In this document: positions 1 through 7,939 of the stretch, in pieces
Layout of the letters: each line of letters begins with the position of its first letter
Position numbering within the stretch: the stretch's first letter is position 1
Source of the DNA: Acidithiobacillus sp.
Lineage (GTDB): Bacteria; Pseudomonadota; Gammaproteobacteria; Acidithiobacillales; Acidithiobacillaceae
Assembly: GCA_028697715.1 (NCBI GenBank)
Contig: JAQVDS010000019.1
Coordinates: forward strand, 1-52,824
Reading direction: 5' to 3'
DNA: 52,824 nucleotides
Notes under the pieces: model-generated
What the model was told of the DNA's origin: nothing
The model's input: the letters and a program-made list of their open reading frames with translations, nothing else
The model's database searches: none
Translations under genes and position numbers: made by a program

Positions 1-42
1 GATCAGTCGTTGCCAGTCGCTCTGGCTGCGTCGCGGGTTCAT
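1..42 (-). CDS. tnpA: IS66-type transposase accessory protein TnpA, N-terminus only
   Basis: On the minus strand an ATG at 42-40 follows AGGAG with a six-base spacer. The 14 readable codons give MNPRRSQSDWQRLI, then the window ends. The R-R-S-x-x-x-W-x-x-L-I pattern resembles the beginning of IS66 TnpA proteins, small HTH accessory proteins needed together with TnpB and the DDE transposase TnpC. The call depends on 14 residues plus the adjacent GTAA terminus, so it is tentative. Confidence 0.45.
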   Translation of the reverse strand, partial: MNPRRSQSDWQRLI

Positions 43-125
43 ATCGCACTCCTGCTCAGTGAAAACAAAAGCAGGTTAGAGCTCGCCAGCCAGCCCGGAA
101 AGTACGGTGCCGTTTGAGCGGTTAC
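1..125 (-). mobile_element. Partial IS66-family insertion sequence, one end
   Basis: Reading the minus strand inward from position 125, the sequence starts GTAACCGCTCAAACGG. IS66-family termini characteristically begin with GTAA. About 83 bp further in, a gene with a good ribosome site starts and runs off the window (1-42), which matches the position of tnpA behind the left terminal repeat of IS66 elements. The other end and the tnpB/tnpC genes lie outside, so the second inverted repeat and the 8-bp target duplication cannot be checked. The boundary is an inference. Confidence 0.55.
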
Positions 126-220
126 GAGGAGCAGGCATCCTAGGCTGTTTTTACCGCGTGAGATTTCGCATGGGGACGGAGTCGTATCGTTATCAGTGCC
201 TATCCGGATGCTTCGGCGAC

Positions 221-249
221 TTGCCTTGTTCCGAAGTATGTTTATACTT
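221..249 (+). promoter_or_regulatory. mazEF promoter with overlapping inverted-repeat operator
   Basis: TTGCCT (221-226) and TATACT (243-248) lie 16 bp apart, 32 bp upstream of the mazE start. A perfect inverted repeat, AAGTAT (234-239) - GTTT - ATACTT (244-249), overlaps the -10 box. MazE-type antitoxins usually repress their own promoter by binding such palindromes, so this is the likely autoregulatory operator. Binding is inferred. Confidence 0.55.
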
Positions 250-280
250 ATGGATAAACAGCAGCAGGAAGGAGATTGGA

Positions 281-529
281 ATGGAAACTACACTGGTTCT
301 CAGGAAATGGGGCAATAATCTGGGGGTACGTCTGCCGGCGGCTATTGCCAGGGATGCAGGCTTCCAGTCCGGTCAGGAGGTGCGATTGCGTGTCGAGGAC
401 GGACGAGTGATCGTGGAGCCTATTGTGTCCGCGGATCTCCGCTTGGAAGAGCGCTTACGTTTGTTTGATCCTGCGCGGCACGGAGGAGAAGTGATGGCGG
501 ATGCCCGGATTGGCGCTGAGCAGTCATGA
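281..529 (+). CDS. mazE: MazE-type antitoxin (AbrB/SpoVT fold)
   Basis: An 82-aa protein whose first 50 residues carry the swapped-hairpin AbrB pattern of MazE: L-R-K-W-G-N-N-L-G-V-R-L-P, then G-F-Q-S-G-Q-E-V and a hydrophobic strand V-I-V-E-P. This domain binds the operon promoter; the acidic, flexible C-terminal tail normally wraps around and blocks the MazF toxin. I chose the ATG at 281 because AGGAAGGAG lies directly upstream and the AbrB domain starts at once; the frame is open further upstream but that part does not look coding. The stop overlaps the toxin start as ATGA, the usual coupling for such pairs. The pair sits between an IS end and the 3' side of the pilus operon, in keeping with an acquired module. 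Confidence 0.85.
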   Translation: METTLVLRKWGNNLGVRLPAAIARDAGFQSGQEVRLRVEDGRVIVEPIVSADLRLEERLRLFDPARHGGEVMADARIGAEQS

Positions 530-894
530 AAGAAGGGTGGGTGCCAGATCGCCGGGAGATTATTTGGATCGACTGTAGTCCCCAGTCCGGACGCGAGATG
601 AAGGACCGCTACCCGTTTTTTGTGCTTTCGCCGCGAGATTTCAATGATCGTACTTCCCTGGTGATCGGTTTGCCGATGACCACGGCGGAATATAACTCCG
701 ACAACCCATTCGCGATTGCGGCGGGCATTGCCTCTGGGCGGAAGGCAGGGAAAACCAGTTTTATTCTGTGCCATCAACCAAAGTCCTTTGACTGGAGGGC
801 AAGGCAGGCGGCCCCTCATCCGATGAAAACCGTTTCAGATGCTGCTTTTGGACAAGTGTGCGCCATCTTGAATCAGATCATTCAGGTGGCCTGA
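526..894 (+). CDS. mazF: MazF/PemK-type mRNA interferase toxin
   Basis: A 122-aa protein of normal MazF length. It has P-D-R-R-E-I-I-W-I-D-C near the N-terminus, the conserved R-Y-P-F-F-V-L-S-P strand, V-I-G-L-P-M-T in the middle and the K-T-S-F-I-L-C-H-Q core seen in PemK/MazF ribonucleases. Such toxins cut mRNA at short motifs when the labile antitoxin is degraded. The gene overlaps mazE by four bases (ATGA). The cleavage motif cannot be read from sequence. No frameshift or truncation is visible, so the toxin is probably functional. Confidence 0.87.
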   Translation: MKEGWVPDRREIIWIDCSPQSGREMKDRYPFFVLSPRDFNDRTSLVIGLPMTTAEYNSDNPFAIAAGIASGRKAGKTSFILCHQPKSFDWRARQAAPHPMKTVSDAAFGQVCAILNQIIQVA

Positions 895-1055
895 GAGGGT
901 GGTCTAAACGAACCGCTCGCCGAGCGGCGTTCTTCCCTGCACAAAGCGAGCGCATCGCGGGCATCGATCTCGGGCGTACGCCGCCGCCCGAACCCAGCGC
1001 TTTCGGCAGGTCTCGGGCGAGGTGCCCTGCAGAGCTTTCAGCAGGAAGATACCTG
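895..1055. other. Intergenic stretch between mazF and the pilY1 stop
   Basis: This 161-bp convergent gap holds no supported gene. On the minus strand a frame runs out of the pilY1 3' end for about 50 codons and includes C-P-R-C, ending at a TAG near 903. It lacks its own start and a recognisable domain, so I treat it as non-coding or as a remnant. pilE, which often follows pilY1, is not here. Confidence 0.4.
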
Positions 1056-4000
1056 TTATTGCGTCAGCACCAGACGCCAAGCGACTGGGCCGCCAAGGGG
1101 CAGCCCAGCTCCAAAGACCGTCGCAAAACCGGATGTTTTCCCGGAACTATTCTGACTGGCAGCGCTCTGTAGCAAGACGTGGCCATTAAACGTACTGACC
1201 GACGGGGTGTATGCGGAACCTCGGCCAATTATGAATCCCTGAGTGATCGCTGTCCCGGAAGAACTGACGAATGCGCCGGACGGGAAAACGCCATTACTCA
1301 AGCCATAGATGTAATAGACTGCAGTACTGGAACCGCAGGACTTTGCCGGCGCAGGAACGGTAACTGGCACGATGACATTACCGCCACTGATCAACGCCTG
1401 ATCGCTGATGGTCGAACCTGGGGGCAAGGGAGAAATAGAGTTGCTCGTTACCGATCCGCTTTGCGCAGTGTACGTGCCTCCACTCCAGCTTCCAGCACCT
1501 CCAGCGTAGGCAGTCCACACTGGCGACCAGACGTTGTTTATCTGTTTGAAAAGAGTGATGCCGCTTGGACCTTGCACACGTAGGTAATTTGCGCCCTGAT
1601 AATAGGTGCCGCCAATGAACTGGACGTTGGTTTGTAAAGCGGTGGAGAATTCTTTGGCGTAATTTCCAATTTCCGTGAAATCGTTGGAAATAGATAGATT
1701 CGTAACGGTATTCTTAGCCGTCAGCACGCTTAGCAACTCGCTATTAGACATCTCGTAGACATTGCCGCTCGAATCGCCTAAGAACAAATTGCCACTAGCA
1801 TCAATATAAGGGGTCGCTGTGTTAGTGAAGGGTAGCGGGTCAAGATAGCTTGCTCCCGTTCCAACATTTAGAACGCCAAGATAACTGCCAGAACTCGTAT
1901 TCAAAGCGAAAAGAGCCCACGTGGTGCCAAAATTACTGGCCCCAGATGTTTGCACTTGATAGTACACTGGCGCGCTTGGTTGAGGTTGTGAATAGCCTGA
2001 CAATACATACTGACTTACGACTGATTTCAAGCCAGGGCTTGTCGTGCCGCTGAGCTGCAGATCGTAGATAATTCCCCCGTTATTGGCTACGCCTACCACA
2101 TAGGTATGCCAGTGCTTACCATTATAGGCATCAATGGTAGAAAAAGCGCCCATGTTATTACCCTGCCAGAAGGCCTGATAATTCTGTAGGGAGGATAGTA
2201 GCCCACCCGGCATCCAGCCCCAAAGCAGCGTTGGGCTACCAGTATTGTTGTAGCCCAAGGCGTACAGGAAGCCGTCATTATCGGCAAAGAGCACCGCATT
2301 TTGGCGACTGGCATGACTGCTTGCGAAGGCTAGATACCCTGCGTTGCTCAGCAGGCTGGCACTATAGGGGGGCACCAGTACCTGCGCGGGGACGAGATTG
2401 GCAGGCAGACCAACATACCAGCCCGATTGCCTACCCCCCAGGTACTGTCCGTTAGAGTAGGAGGGATCGGTGGTGTAGTTGGCAATGTCCGACGCCGTCA
2501 GATTCGTCGTAGTGATTGCGAAAGCCGCGGAGTTGGTGGATGCGACGGACGAGAATGTTTGCGGTGGACCGCTATTGTTGTTTCCAACTCCCAGCGGAGT
2601 TGTAAACAGGCTGGTAGATCGTGTCGCCGCTGTCATGTTCCCATTTGCGGTCCAACTAGCTGAGCTACTAGCGGCTCCAGTGCTGGTTACCTGATAGGCG
2701 TACAGATCTCCCTGACCGGTCACTGGGTTGACGTTCTTGAGAAGGAATTCCAGAGAACCTGGGCCGACGGTAGGCGGTGCTGCATAGGAAGAAACCACGC
2801 TCTTGCCGAGAATGTTGGCGACGATGCTATTCAAAGCAGCCTGTACCCCAGCTTGAGAATTGGCAGAATAATAACTGGATGTGCCCCCCGCCTGCGCCAT
2901 GGCATTGAGGACAGCCTGACCCTGCAGCGCGACCGCTTGCTGCGCTGACGTGGTATTCGCGACGTCTGGGTCTACAGCGGATCCGACACCTAGAATATAA
3001 GTTGTGATACCCTCATTCGCTAGAGTCTGGATGTTACTGATCGCCTCCGCGACCGCGGGGCTTTGCGTCATCCCAAAGGACTGAGCAGAGGCACTGCCGA
3101 GCGGTGGGTAAATATGGCCGGATGTCCCCATCGTTGGCTGCCCATCAGTGATAAAGATCACATATTTTTTGCCGCAAGTTGTCGGCGGAGCGGGCATACT
3201 GTTCGAAATCTGCTTAGAAGATCCGGAATAATAATCAATTGCTGTCTGAAACGCCCCAGCGACGGGCGAATATCCTGCGCTCGCGCTAATCGGATACTTT
3301 GAGGATGCATAATCTATGTTTGAATTCGAAAAGACTTCGGGGGATAGAGCTAGCTGCAGCGCCGCAAGCTGGGCGGGGCTTCCGGCTTGTATCGGCACCA
3401 CCATATTACCTTGATCAGACAGAAGCGCGTTGTTATTGAATGCCAGGCCCCGCTGGGAGAACCACGTGTCATATGAAGAAGCAATATATCCTGCACTCGT
3501 TGGAGAAAGGCTGATTGCTGGATAGTAAGAATAGATGGGGCTGTTGTTTATTATTTGATTTTCGTAAGCGCTCAATCCTTGGCTGTAATTGTTGCTAAAA
3601 CGTTTGAAAGATCCGCTTATGAAGTTGCTCCCACTGGATCCCTGAGTATACAGCACATCGTTTATTACCGGATTGTCTGATGTGTCGTAAACGTAAAGAT
3701 AAGGATCAGATATGGATCCTGCTCCTTGGCCGAACCAATTCTGGATTTGTGTGCAACTAGTACTATTATAGGCTTGGTAGCATGGGTTTGATAGGGCGGC
3801 TGTGTAGCCATTTGGGATGGATGTTGCACTTGTTCCGAAAGAAAAGTCATTTGTGTACTGGTTTTGTTGATATGTGCCCCGCCATGTTTGAATTACGTTG
3901 TAAGGATTTGGCTGGCTGCTCATGTAGTAAACATATGTATTATATAGGTATGTTCCTTGTTTCGTCTGTGATTCGGTGTAAGCGCCGAGATAGTCTTCAA

Positions 4001-4547
4001 GGCCGAACTGAATATTATTTGCATATAAAGGGGTTGCCAGAATATTGGCAAGTGGTACCTCCACCCCATTGAGCATGGATGGTGAATTATCGACGTACCC
4101 GTTATTGCTAATCGTTGCACAAGCTGATACTGCAGCAGCAGTCAAGCCGCTGCTGCCGCAAGATACTGTAAATTGATTACGGGCGCCAGCGGAACCGAGA
4201 GCAGGTGGCGTAAAATTGTTGGTAGTGTAGTAGGCGGGAGAGCTAGAAGTTTGATTTTGTGGAACGGTCCCGGAGCCAGTCATGATGGCGCCAGATAAGT
4301 TCGTTGACCACGTTGGTGCGGTGCTGGAGCTCGTCGCATATCCCTGTGTAGCTTGCAATACTCCCGCCATACCCTGCGAATTGTCCAGAATAATGAGCAC
4401 TTGCGGCTGGTCTTTAGTTGGGATGTTTAATCCTCCACTCGCCTGAGCTACGGGGATCAAGCCCTGCAACGGCAACAGGTTAATGCCCAGAGCCAAAACA
4501 ATCGCCAGCCCCTTGCGGGCCACTCTTTTTATCGTGCGCTGTTTCAT
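1056..4547 (-). CDS. pilY1: PilY1-like type IV pilus tip adhesin
   Basis: A 1163-aa secreted protein with an N-terminal signal segment (residues about 12-36, L-A-I-V-L-A-L-G-I-N-L-L-P). A von Willebrand A-like part follows: Q-V-L-I-I-L-D-N-S-Q-G-M near residue 50 and V-I-F-I-T-D-G-Q-P near residue 460. The C-terminal half has the repeated strand pattern of the PilY1 beta-propeller, for example L-F-A-D-N-D-G-F-L-Y-A-L and L-F-L-G-D-S-S-G-N-V-Y-E-M. PilY1 sits at the pilus tip with the minor pilins and supports adhesion and pilus extension. The first metal-site motif reads D-N-S-Q-G rather than D-x-S-x-S, so MIDAS metal binding may be weakened. It is the last gene of the minor-pilin operon and overlaps pilX by four bases. 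The N-terminal half is Ser/Asn/Tyr/Thr-rich and clearly more AT-rich than its neighbours. Confidence 0.85.
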   Translation of the reverse strand: MKQRTIKRVARKGLAIVLALGINLLPLQGLIPVAQASGGLNIPTKDQPQVLIILDNSQGMAGVLQATQGYATSSSTAPTWSTNLSGAIMTGSGTVPQNQTSSSPAYYTTNNFTPPALGSAGARNQFTVSCGSSGLTAAAVSACATISNNGYVDNSPSMLNGVEVPLANILATPLYANNIQFGLEDYLGAYTESQTKQGTYLYNTYVYYMSSQPNPYNVIQTWRGTYQQNQYTNDFSFGTSATSIPNGYTAALSNPCYQAYNSTSCTQIQNWFGQGAGSISDPYLYVYDTSDNPVINDVLYTQGSSGSNFISGSFKRFSNNYSQGLSAYENQIINNSPIYSYYPAISLSPTSAGYIASSYDTWFSQRGLAFNNNALLSDQGNMVVPIQAGSPAQLAALQLALSPEVFSNSNIDYASSKYPISASAGYSPVAGAFQTAIDYYSGSSKQISNSMPAPPTTCGKKYVIFITDGQPTMGTSGHIYPPLGSASAQSFGMTQSPAVAEAISNIQTLANEGITTYILGVGSAVDPDVANTTSAQQAVALQGQAVLNAMAQAGGTSSYYSANSQAGVQAALNSIVANILGKSVVSSYAAPPTVGPGSLEFLLKNVNPVTGQGDLYAYQVTSTGAASSSASWTANGNMTAATRSTSLFTTPLGVGNNNSGPPQTFSSVASTNSAAFAITTTNLTASDIANYTTDPSYSNGQYLGGRQSGWYVGLPANLVPAQVLVPPYSASLLSNAGYLAFASSHASRQNAVLFADNDGFLYALGYNNTGSPTLLWGWMPGGLLSSLQNYQAFWQGNNMGAFSTIDAYNGKHWHTYVVGVANNGGIIYDLQLSGTTSPGLKSVVSQYVLSGYSQPQPSAPVYYQVQTSGASNFGTTWALFALNTSSGSYLGVLNVGTGASYLDPLPFTNTATPYIDASGNLFLGDSSGNVYEMSNSELLSVLTAKNTVTNLSISNDFTEIGNYAKEFSTALQTNVQFIGGTYYQGANYLRVQGPSGITLFKQINNVWSPVWTAYAGGAGSWSGGTYTAQSGSVTSNSISPLPPGSTISDQALISGGNVIVPVTVPAPAKSCGSSTAVYYIYGLSNGVFPSGAFVSSSGTAITQGFIIGRGSAYTPSVSTFNGHVLLQSAASQNSSGKTSGFATVFGAGLPLGGPVAWRLVLTQ

Positions 4548-5191
4548 GATGCCATCACCTTTCGTAAAACTGCTTGCACTGTCACGCCCAGGCCACCACC
4601 ATTGGTCTTCATAGTATGCACAAACACCACATAATAACGGGATTGTGCGCCGCCATTGTTGCTTCCCGTCTGTGACTGTTCATTGCCAGCAATCTGAGTG
4701 GACATTCCACCCGAGGGAAAAATTACATATTCCACCCGATAGCTAAACGCTCCATAGCTCACGGTACCAATGGAATGACAAGTGCTATTGGCTACACACT
4801 GAGTCCAGAATGTGGGGTCAGAGGGAGCCTGAATAGGTGAGTTACTGCTTACCGTGGCTGACGAATAACCCGTCGTTGGCATATTCATGAGGAAATAGGG
4901 CGCGAGTGCACTGCTGTTTGTTGCCGCAGTAATTTCTGGCCAGGTCGGTTGTGTATTCAGCCACGCCGCCGCATTCTGCAACCCTGTATCCGTAGCCTCC
5001 TGGGCGGCGTTCTGCACTGCCAGATTGCTGGCGATCAGGGTATTGTTTTTGTTGAGGTAGAGGTAGGCCATGACCGCCAGGGTAACGGCAAAGATCAGTA
5101 CCAGCACGATGAGCAGGATGGCGCCTTGCTCCCGCTGTGCGGTGCCGCTGTTGGGGAGCCGCTCACCGATTGCTGTATTCTGCGGCTTCAT
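4544..5191 (-). CDS. pilX: PilX-like minor pilin
   Basis: A 215-aa protein with the PilX-type N-terminus: a short basic leader, then R-E-Q-G-A-I-L-L-I-V-L-V-L-I-F and a long hydrophobic helix ending in L-Y-L-N-K. PilX pilins often lack the Glu at position 5 of the mature helix, as here. The ATG at 5191 is chosen because it forms an ATGA overlap with the pilW stop; the frame is open upstream but would extend into pilW. The globular part contains Cys pairs (C-V-A-N-S-T-C). With PilV, PilW and PilY1 it forms the priming tip complex of the type IV pilus. Confidence 0.8.
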   Translation of the reverse strand: MKPQNTAIGERLPNSGTAQREQGAILLIVLVLIFAVTLAVMAYLYLNKNNTLIASNLAVQNAAQEATDTGLQNAAAWLNTQPTWPEITAATNSSALAPYFLMNMPTTGYSSATVSSNSPIQAPSDPTFWTQCVANSTCHSIGTVSYGAFSYRVEYVIFPSGGMSTQIAGNEQSQTGSNNGGAQSRYYVVFVHTMKTNGGGLGVTVQAVLRKVMAS

Positions 5192-6339
5192 TGCTCCCCC
5201 CAGATCCCGTTGCGCACGGGAATGATGCTTTGAAAGAGATGATACTCGTAGTGACGGCAATTACCCTGTAGGCAACCGGGACCACCGCTAGTAGGCACGG
5301 TATAGGTTTGGCCGAGGATGTCGAAACTGGCGGGGCTCAAACTATTGGGCAGGTACCGGGTACTACGGATCAGCATGGCTAACTGCACAGCGACAATGGA
5401 TTGCGTAGCGCTTGGCGTATACTTCTCTGGTGCTACCCAGCTCTGCACGCTGCCATTGGTCCCCAGCCCATACAGCATCTGAATATCGACGACACCGCTT
5501 GCCAGAGCTTGCGGTGCCGGCGCTGCTGCCTGCGCTCCCGTATATTGGGTCATATAGAGCGTGGGCGTGCTGCCGGCGGGGGTTTCCATGATCTGGAATT
5601 GCTGGAAGAGAAAATTCTGGAAGCCTAAATTATAAAGGCTTGCTCCGGCACCTATAGTGGTCGTGCTGCCATTGGAGCCGGGAAGTGGGGTCAGGAAAAT
5701 TTGATTGGGGTTTAACGATAACGACGTGCCACAAGACTTTCCGGAATTAAGACCAACCGCATTACTTGGTAAATTCGTTATTTGCCCTGCCAAGCAGGCA
5801 CCACTGCCACCTGATGGAGTAAGCAGGACGTAATCACAAACTTGTAGCGCTTGCGTGCTGGCAACTGGAATATTTTCTGAATGACCTCCACCACGATTAC
5901 CTGTCACCGTGGTTGCCGGTGCTCCGCCAAAGCTACCTCCGCCAATGACGGTGCTGAAGGCATAGGTGGAAATCCCGCTGCTGCTCGATGGGTCATAGCT
6001 GCTCCCAGAGCTCTGAGGAGAAGCTGTAATGGCTACTAGCGCAGCGGGTGAGCCGGTACTGGTGTTTCCCACCACCCCATTGGGACACTGACTGTAACTG
6101 GGCAGCCCGTAGCCCGCCGACTCGATGGCCTGGCGCATGATGGCCATGGCATTACGGCCCCGTTGCCACATCTCGCCATTGGCGGATTGCTGGCTGACGC
6201 CCTGGCTGGTGTGTAAAAAGAAGCTGAAGATCGCCGTGGAGAGCAGGCCCACCACCGCCAGCGCCACCAACAGTTCGACCAGTGAGAGACCGAACTGGCG
6301 ATCTGCTTTGCTTGCAAGGAATTCCTTGGTCGCTCTCAT
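5188..6339 (-). CDS. pilW: PilW-like minor pilin / type IV pilus assembly protein
   Basis: A 383-aa protein with a class III prepilin signal. A 16-residue leader ends in R-Q-F-G, cleavage is expected before L-S-L-V-E-L, and the helix L-V-A-L-A-V-V-G-L-L follows. The long C-terminal globular domain and position between pilV and pilX fit PilW. The start at 6339 is one base after the pilV stop; a longer frame starts inside pilV. PilD peptidase would cut and methylate the N-terminus in the inner membrane. It is thought to join the PilV-PilX-PilY1 tip complex. Confidence 0.83.
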   Translation of the reverse strand: MRATKEFLASKADRQFGLSLVELLVALAVVGLLSTAIFSFFLHTSQGVSQQSANGEMWQRGRNAMAIMRQAIESAGYGLPSYSQCPNGVVGNTSTGSPAALVAITASPQSSGSSYDPSSSSGISTYAFSTVIGGGSFGGAPATTVTGNRGGGHSENIPVASTQALQVCDYVLLTPSGGSGACLAGQITNLPSNAVGLNSGKSCGTSLSLNPNQIFLTPLPGSNGSTTTIGAGASLYNLGFQNFLFQQFQIMETPAGSTPTLYMTQYTGAQAAAPAPQALASGVVDIQMLYGLGTNGSVQSWVAPEKYTPSATQSIVAVQLAMLIRSTRYLPNSLSPASFDILGQTYTVPTSGGPGCLQGNCRHYEYHLFQSIIPVRNGIWGEQ

Positions 6340-6340
6340 A

Positions 6341-6799
6341 TCAGTATCCCACGATGGTTTGGGTTTGATAGCTGGCGCCATTACCCCAGCTCACTATCAC
6401 CGAAGCATTGCAGGGGCACTGGCTGGCGCCACTCATGGCGCTTGCGGTGATCGAAACGGTCGCCTGCAGTGGCATCCCATAGGCACTCATTACCGAAGAC
6501 ACCGGTGCCAGCAAGGAGTTACTGGCTGAAGTGGCGCTCGCGGTGGCGCCATTCAGATTCAAGGCATTCGCCCCATTGGCTCGTAACACGCCTACAGCAC
6601 TCTGAGCGATCTCGAAGCCGGAGGTGAGGTTCTGGTTTTGTGCCGACATACTGAAACTGTTCAGAAAGAGGCCAATGATTCCCAGGGAGCCAATGGCAAA
6701 GATGACGAGGGCGACCATCGCTTCAATCAGGGTCAGCCCCTGTTGACGCTGGGCTGAGCTCATCTGCTGAGCTGGGCTGGTGTGCGTCTTGGCGCTCAT
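6341..6799 (-). CDS. pilV: PilV-like minor pilin
   Basis: A 152-aa prepilin. The leader ends with R-Q-Q-G and the mature helix begins L-T-L-I-E-A-M-V-A-L-V-I-F-A-I-G, the classical PilV signature with Glu5. The ATG at 6799 gives an ATGA overlap with the fimT stop and is preferred over one four codons upstream. The Cys pair C-P-C near residue 132 may form a disulphide in the globular head. Its neighbours in order are fimT, pilV, pilW, pilX and pilY1, all on the minus strand and nearly without gaps, so one transcript is likely. Confidence 0.83.
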   Translation of the reverse strand: MSAKTHTSPAQQMSSAQRQQGLTLIEAMVALVIFAIGSLGIIGLFLNSFSMSAQNQNLTSGFEIAQSAVGVLRANGANALNLNGATASATSASNSLLAPVSSVMSAYGMPLQATVSITASAMSGASQCPCNASVIVSWGNGASYQTQTIVGY

Positions 6800-7344
6800 T
6801 GGAGGGTACACACGCTGCTGTTGGAGGACGCGGTGGCGCAGTTGCGCAGGTTGCCGGCGCCGCTGAGCTGCACCAGCCAGTAGCCGTAGTAGGCCGCATT
6901 GGTGCCCACCGTTCCAAAGGTCACGTTGGCGCTGGTGACGGTGCCTGTCGAGCCGTATACCATCCCGGTGGGTGTAATACTGAAGGTGCTGCCAGTCAGA
7001 ACATTGCAGACGGTATTGGGGTAACGGCTGGCAAAGGAGGTGGCCGGCATCTGAGGTGCTGACTGCGAGACGTTGGGAGCCGCTGGCGTGATGGTCCAGG
7101 AGCAGGGGTTACCTTGAATGGTTACCTGCACGGGATATCCTGACCGGATCGCGTAGCCCTGCGCCCAGGCGAGATCCTGCTGCAGATGTCCGGAAGCCCC
7201 TTGGATGCGCGCCCGGGTCATCCAGATGTTGAACTGGGGAATGGCAACGGCGGCTACGATGGCCATGATGGCAATGAGGATCATGAGTTCCACCAGAGTG
7301 AAACCCATGGCTGTGACGCGCATCCGCCCGTGCTTCGCGATCAC
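6796..7344 (-). CDS. fimT: FimT/FimU (GspH)-type minor pilin
   Basis: A prepilin of about 182 aa whose N-terminus reads M-G-F-T-L-V-E-L-M-I-L-I-A-I-M-A-I-V-A-A-V-A-I-P, the standard class III signal with Glu5. Its C-terminal half has a Cys pair (N-L-R-N-C...S-V-C-T-L-Q) as in GspH/FimT proteins. The start is uncertain: GTG at 7344 has GGAGG nine bases upstream, ATG at 7323 has no good ribosome site, and the frame stays open further upstream. It heads the minor-pilin operon; FimT-type pilins prime pilus assembly and some bind DNA during natural uptake. Confidence 0.8.
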   Translation of the reverse strand: MIAKHGRMRVTAMGFTLVELMILIAIMAIVAAVAIPQFNIWMTRARIQGASGHLQQDLAWAQGYAIRSGYPVQVTIQGNPCSWTITPAAPNVSQSAPQMPATSFASRYPNTVCNVLTGSTFSITPTGMVYGSTGTVTSANVTFGTVGTNAAYYGYWLVQLSGAGNLRNCATASSNSSVCTLQ

Positions 7345-7510
7345 GTCCCCGCCGCCTCCCTCGTTCCAATATCTGCCACGCTCATGCTCCCCTTCCATGT
7401 CATGAACGTCTAAATAGTCGAAACGACACAGATTGCCAGATTTTGCAGCGGGGGAAGCTGCCTGCTGCTGAACCGTGACGTTCGTTGGGAATGGCGAGTG
7501 TTGGGGATGG
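7345..7510. other. Intergenic region upstream of fimT and downstream of hepT
   Basis: About 165 bp separate the pilus operon from the end of hepT. It should hold the fimT operon promoter. I looked for a sigma-54 motif because pilin genes often use one; a TGGCA on the minus strand lacks the GC at the right distance. No clear sigma-70 box could be fixed. Confidence 0.35.
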
Positions 7511-7939
7511 TCACTCCCCCGGCTGCGTGGCGTCGTGCAGCAAGACCGTCTGGCTGAACTGCAAAAACTCGTCCAGGTGCTTTTCCAGGATGCTGATCGT
7601 GATGGAGAGTTGCAGTTCCTGGTAGCTATGTACGGCAATGTTGCGAAAGCCAACCATGCGTTTGAGGCTGTCAGCCAGCGCCGCCTCGATCCAGCCGCCT
7701 TGCGCCAGCAGCGCAAATACATCGCGCGCGCTTTGGGGTACGCCCAACCGTTCGCGGCGAATCAGGTGCTGGCCCATGTCCAGCGCCGCTTCGCAGGCAC
7801 GTTGGATGTTCAGGATAGCGGCATCCTGGCGGGTGAAATTGCTGGCGAAGGTGGCGGGGTCGGCAGTGTATTCTTCCCGAGCCCGCACCACACAGCGCTC
7901 GATGATTGCGGCCTTGTTCAGTAACACGTCATCGGCCAT
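7511..7939 (-). CDS. hepT: HepT-like toxin (HEPN ribonuclease fold, DUF86)
   Basis: A 142-aa all-helical protein. Residues 99-106 read RNIAVHSY, an exact match to the R-x4-H-x-Y motif of HepT, the HEPN toxin of MntA/HepT modules. The arginine and histidine form the ribonuclease site. The tyrosine is the residue that the partner MntA blocks by adding AMP groups in the studied system. The ATG at 7939 lies within the end of mntA (about 11-bp overlap), so the two are translationally linked. The family usually has 130-150 residues, so the gene looks intact. Confidence 0.88.
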   Translation of the reverse strand: MADDVLLNKAAIIERCVVRAREEYTADPATFASNFTRQDAAILNIQRACEAALDMGQHLIRRERLGVPQSARDVFALLAQGGWIEAALADSLKRMVGFRNIAVHSYQELQLSITISILEKHLDEFLQFSQTVLLHDATQPGE

